Shown: piece after piece, positions 12,184-14,460 of the stretch
Position numbering within the stretch: the first letter of the stretch is position 1
Layout: every line of letters begins with the position of its first letter
DNA from: Candidatus Neoanaerotignum tabaqchaliae
GTDB lineage: Bacteria > Bacillota > Clostridia > Lachnospirales > Anaerotignaceae
Length of the DNA stretch: 14,460 nucleotides
Direction: 5' to 3'
Assembly: GCA_904420235.1 (NCBI GenBank)
Contig: CAJFUS010000148.1
Location: 1 to 14,460 of the forward strand
The notes under the pieces: generated by a model
Seen by the model: the letters and a program-made list of their open reading frames with translations, nothing else
The model's database searches: none
Told to the model about the DNA's origin: nothing
Made by a program: the position numbers and the translations under genes

Positions 12184-14460
12184 ATGAAACTTTACGACAC
12201 TGGAGTTTATCTTTTAAATGGAAAGGACATTGTGGAAGATAACGGAGAGGCTTTAAGTAAGATAAAATCCGTTTACGGCAGGGAAACAACAAAAGAGGAA
12301 GCTGCTAAAAATACCATGGCCTACTCAATACTTACTTCCCACAATGTTTCTGGAAACGATAAAAAGCTTAAAATAAAATTCGACGCTATGGCAAGCCATG
12401 ACATAACATACGTTGGCATAGTTCAAACAGCCAGAGCCAGCGGCCTTGAGGAGTTCCCTATTCCATATGTTCTTACAAACTGTCATAACTCTCTTTGCGC
12501 CGTTGGCGGAACTATAAACGAGGACGACCACCTTTTCGGACTTAGCTGTGCTAAAAGATACGGCGGAATTTACGTTCCGGCACATCAGGCTGTTATACAT
12601 CAATATATGCGCGAGATGATGAGCGGCGCGGGAAAAATGATACTTGGTTCCGACAGCCACACAAGATACGGGGCTCTTGGAACAATGGCCATAGGCGAAG
12701 GTGGTCCGGAGCTTGTTAAACAGCTTCTTAATAAAACCTACGACATAGATATGCCGGAGGTTGTAGCTGTTTATCTTACGGGCAAACCGGCTCCTTATGT
12801 CGGCCCTCAGGATATAGCCCTTGCCATTATAGGGGCTGTATTTAAAAACGGATATGTTAAAAACAAGGTTATGGAGTTTGTAGGCGACGGAATAGCCAAT
12901 CTTACGGCAGATTACAGAAACGGCATAGATGTTATGACTACGGAAACAACTTGTCTTTCTTCTGTGTGGATTACAGATGACAATGTTAAAGAGTGGTATG
13001 ACATACATGGAAGAAGCGGAGACTTTAAATATCAGGCGCCGGGAGAGACAGCATATTATAACGGCATGATTTATATAGATATGTCCGAAATTAAGCCTAT
13101 GATAGCCATGCCTATGCACCCAAGCAATGTGTTTACTATTGACGAGCTTAATTCAAATCTTGATGATATTTTGTATGAGATTGAGAAAAACTGCGCCGAG
13201 CAGCTTGAAAGCGACGCCGTTAAAGTTTCTTTAAGGGATAAAATTATAAACGGCAAACTTGTTGTTGAACAGGGAGTTATAGCGGGCTGTGCCGGAGGGA
13301 CATACGAGAATATATGCGCCGCAAGGGATATTATAAAAGGTCATTCAATAGGTTCGGGAGAGTTCGCCTTAAGCGTTTATCCGGCAAGCCAGCCCGTATT
13401 TTTGGGCCTTGTAAATAACGGCGCCATAGCCGATATTATGGTTTCGGGAGCCACTGTGCGCTCGGCTTTCTGCGGACCTTGCTTCGGCGCCGGAGACGTG
13501 CCTGCCAACAACTGCTTAAGCATAAGGCACTCCACAAGAAACTTCCCTAATAGAGAAGGCTCAAAAATAACAAACGGACAAATAGCTACGGTAGCCCTTA
13601 TGGACGCTAGAAGCATAGCAGCCACAGCAGTTAACAAAGGAGTTTTAACGGCTGCCAGCGAGGCTGACTTTGAGGTTACGAAGCCACAGTATTTCTTTGA
13701 TAAAACAGTTTATGAAAACAGATGCTACTTTGGCTATGGAAAGCCAGATAAATCAGTTGACCTTAGATTTGGACCAAACATAACGGACTGGCCAAAAATG
13801 TGCGCCCTTACGGACGACTTTATTTTAAAAGTAGTTTCTTATATAACTGACCCTGTTACAACAACGGACGAGCTTATACCTTCAGGCGAAACATCGTCTT
13901 TCCGCTCAAATCCTCTTAAGTTGGCGGAGTTTGCCCTCTCAAGAAAAGACCCCGCCTATGTTGGAAAGGCTAAAGAGGTTCAAAAGGCGGAAAAGGCAAG
14001 GGAAGAAGGAAAAGATCCTGTTCAGGCTCTCCCTGAGATTAAGGCTGTATATGACGCTATTAAAACAAAATTCAGCAATTTCAACCCTGATGCAACAGGC
14101 GTTGGAAGCACAATATATGCTGTTAAACCGGGAGACGGCTCCGCAAGGGAACAGGCGGCCAGCTGTCAAAAGGTACTTGGCGGCTGGGCTAACATAGCCA
14201 ATGAGTATGCCACAAAAAGATATCGTTCAAACCTTATAAACTGGGGAATGGTGCCATTTATAATAGACGGCGAGATTCCTTTTGAGAACGGCGATTACAT
14301 TTTTGTTCCGCAAATAAAAAAGGCTGTTCAGGAGGGAGCTTCTCAAATGCCAGCTTATGTGGTTAAAGACGGCGGACTTAAGGAATTTACAATTAAGCTT
14401 GGAGCTCTTACGGAAGACGAGAGAAAAATAATAACAGACGGATGTCTTATAAATTTCTAT
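12184..14460 (+). CDS. Aconitase-superfamily hydratase (YbhJ-like), 3' end cut by window
   Basis: The frame is open for 759 residues to the window edge; related proteins are about 750-760 long, so probably only a few residues are missing. The aconitase pattern is clear: GSDSHT at 155-160 (compare GTDSHT), and cluster ligands C369 (AGCAGGTYEN), C430 and C433 (FCGPCFGAGD). Their spacing, 61 and 3, is near the 63 and 3 of mitochondrial aconitase (C358, C421, C424). The swivel-domain motif reads GDGSAREQ (S653, A654, R655) where aconitases have GSSREH-like. A 4Fe-4S cytoplasmic lyase or hydratase acting on a tri- or dicarboxylic hydroxy acid is expected; the altered motif argues against assuming citrate. 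The ATG follows GGAGGG (12172-12177) with 6-base spacing. It is third after two AEC carriers, suggesting import then isomerisation or hydration of an organic acid. Close relatives are annotated only as hydratase, so no symbol is given. Confidence 0.88.
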   Translation, partial: MKLYDTGVYLLNGKDIVEDNGEALSKIKSVYGRETTKEEAAKNTMAYSILTSHNVSGNDKKLKIKFDAMASHDITYVGIVQTARASGLEEFPIPYVLTNCHNSLCAVGGTINEDDHLFGLSCAKRYGGIYVPAHQAVIHQYMREMMSGAGKMILGSDSHTRYGALGTMAIGEGGPELVKQLLNKTYDIDMPEVVAVYLTGKPAPYVGPQDIALAIIGAVFKNGYVKNKVMEFVGDGIANLTADYRNGIDVMTTETTCLSSVWITDDNVKEWYDIHGRSGDFKYQAPGETAYYNGMIYIDMSEIKPMIAMPMHPSNVFTIDELNSNLDDILYEIEKNCAEQLESDAVKVSLRDKIINGKLVVEQGVIAGCAGGTYENICAARDIIKGHSIGSGEFALSVYPASQPVFLGLVNNGAIADIMVSGATVRSAFCGPCFGAGDVPANNCLSIRHSTRNFPNREGSKITNGQIATVALMDARSIAATAVNKGVLTAASEADFEVTKPQYFFDKTVYENRCYFGYGKPDKSVDLRFGPNITDWPKMCALTDDFILKVVSYITDPVTTTDELIPSGETSSFRSNPLKLAEFALSRKDPAYVGKAKEVQKAEKAREEGKDPVQALPEIKAVYDAIKTKFSNFNPDATGVGSTIYAVKPGDGSAREQAASCQKVLGGWANIANEYATKRYRSNLINWGMVPFIIDGEIPFENGDYIFVPQIKKAVQEGASQMPAYVVKDGGLKEFTIKLGALTEDERKIITDGCLINFY

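Noticed and set aside
12325..13119. A 264-codon open frame on the minus strand inside the hydratase gene.
   Set aside because: It lies fully antisense to a well-supported aconitase-family gene, has no family motif and no ribosome site I trust. It results from the codon bias of the real gene.
1..14460. Search by eye for CRISPR arrays, insertion sequences, phage genes, toxin-antitoxin pairs, tRNA genes, frameshifts and broken genes.
   Set aside because: None seen. All main reading frames are intact and of normal family length, apart from the hydratase cut by the window edge.

Overview
The window comes from a low-GC, AT-rich Firmicutes chromosome, most likely an anaerobic clostridium near the Lachnospirales. 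The evidence is the strong GGAGG-type ribosome binding sites, near-consensus sigma-A promoters, a T-box leader, an SLH-domain surface protein and heavy use of ATA, CTT and GTT codons. I see no phage, insertion sequence, CRISPR array, tRNA or rRNA. Gene density and base composition look even, so this reads as core chromosome rather than an island.

Layout. (1) 1-1365, plus strand: a DMT/EamA-type exporter and a small thioredoxin with a WCTPC active site. (2) 1366-1654: a gap holding a large set of nested inverted repeats and the terminator of the next gene. (3) 1655-2311, minus strand: a Crp/Fnr-type regulator convergent with the thioredoxin. Its promoter carries a palindrome between -35 and -10. 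(4) 2312-2706: a gap with that promoter, a possible divergent promoter, short repeats and a strong hairpin terminator. (5) 2707-7027, minus strand: gltX (glutamyl-tRNA synthetase), a MocR/GntR-aminotransferase regulator and a secreted SLH protein, with separate promoters visible for gltX and the SLH gene. (6) 7028-7501: divergent promoters and a complete alanine T-box leader (specifier GCC). (7) 7502-10141, plus strand: alaS, closed by a strong terminator. (8) 10228-14460, plus strand: two tandem paralogous AEC-family permeases and an aconitase-superfamily hydratase. The hydratase is still open at the window edge but lies almost wholly inside it.

Functionally the window mixes translation (gltX, alaS), redox and regulation (thioredoxin, Crp/Fnr), cell surface (SLH protein) and a probable organic-acid uptake and conversion operon (AEC, AEC, hydratase). 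The best-supported regulatory element is the alaS T-box: promoter, specifier, stem III, T-box sequence, antiterminator and terminator can all be read. I found no clearly new system. The items most worth a second look are the nested palindromes after trxA, the operator-like palindrome inside the crp promoter, the unassigned sequence between crp and gltX, and the altered active-site motif of the hydratase.
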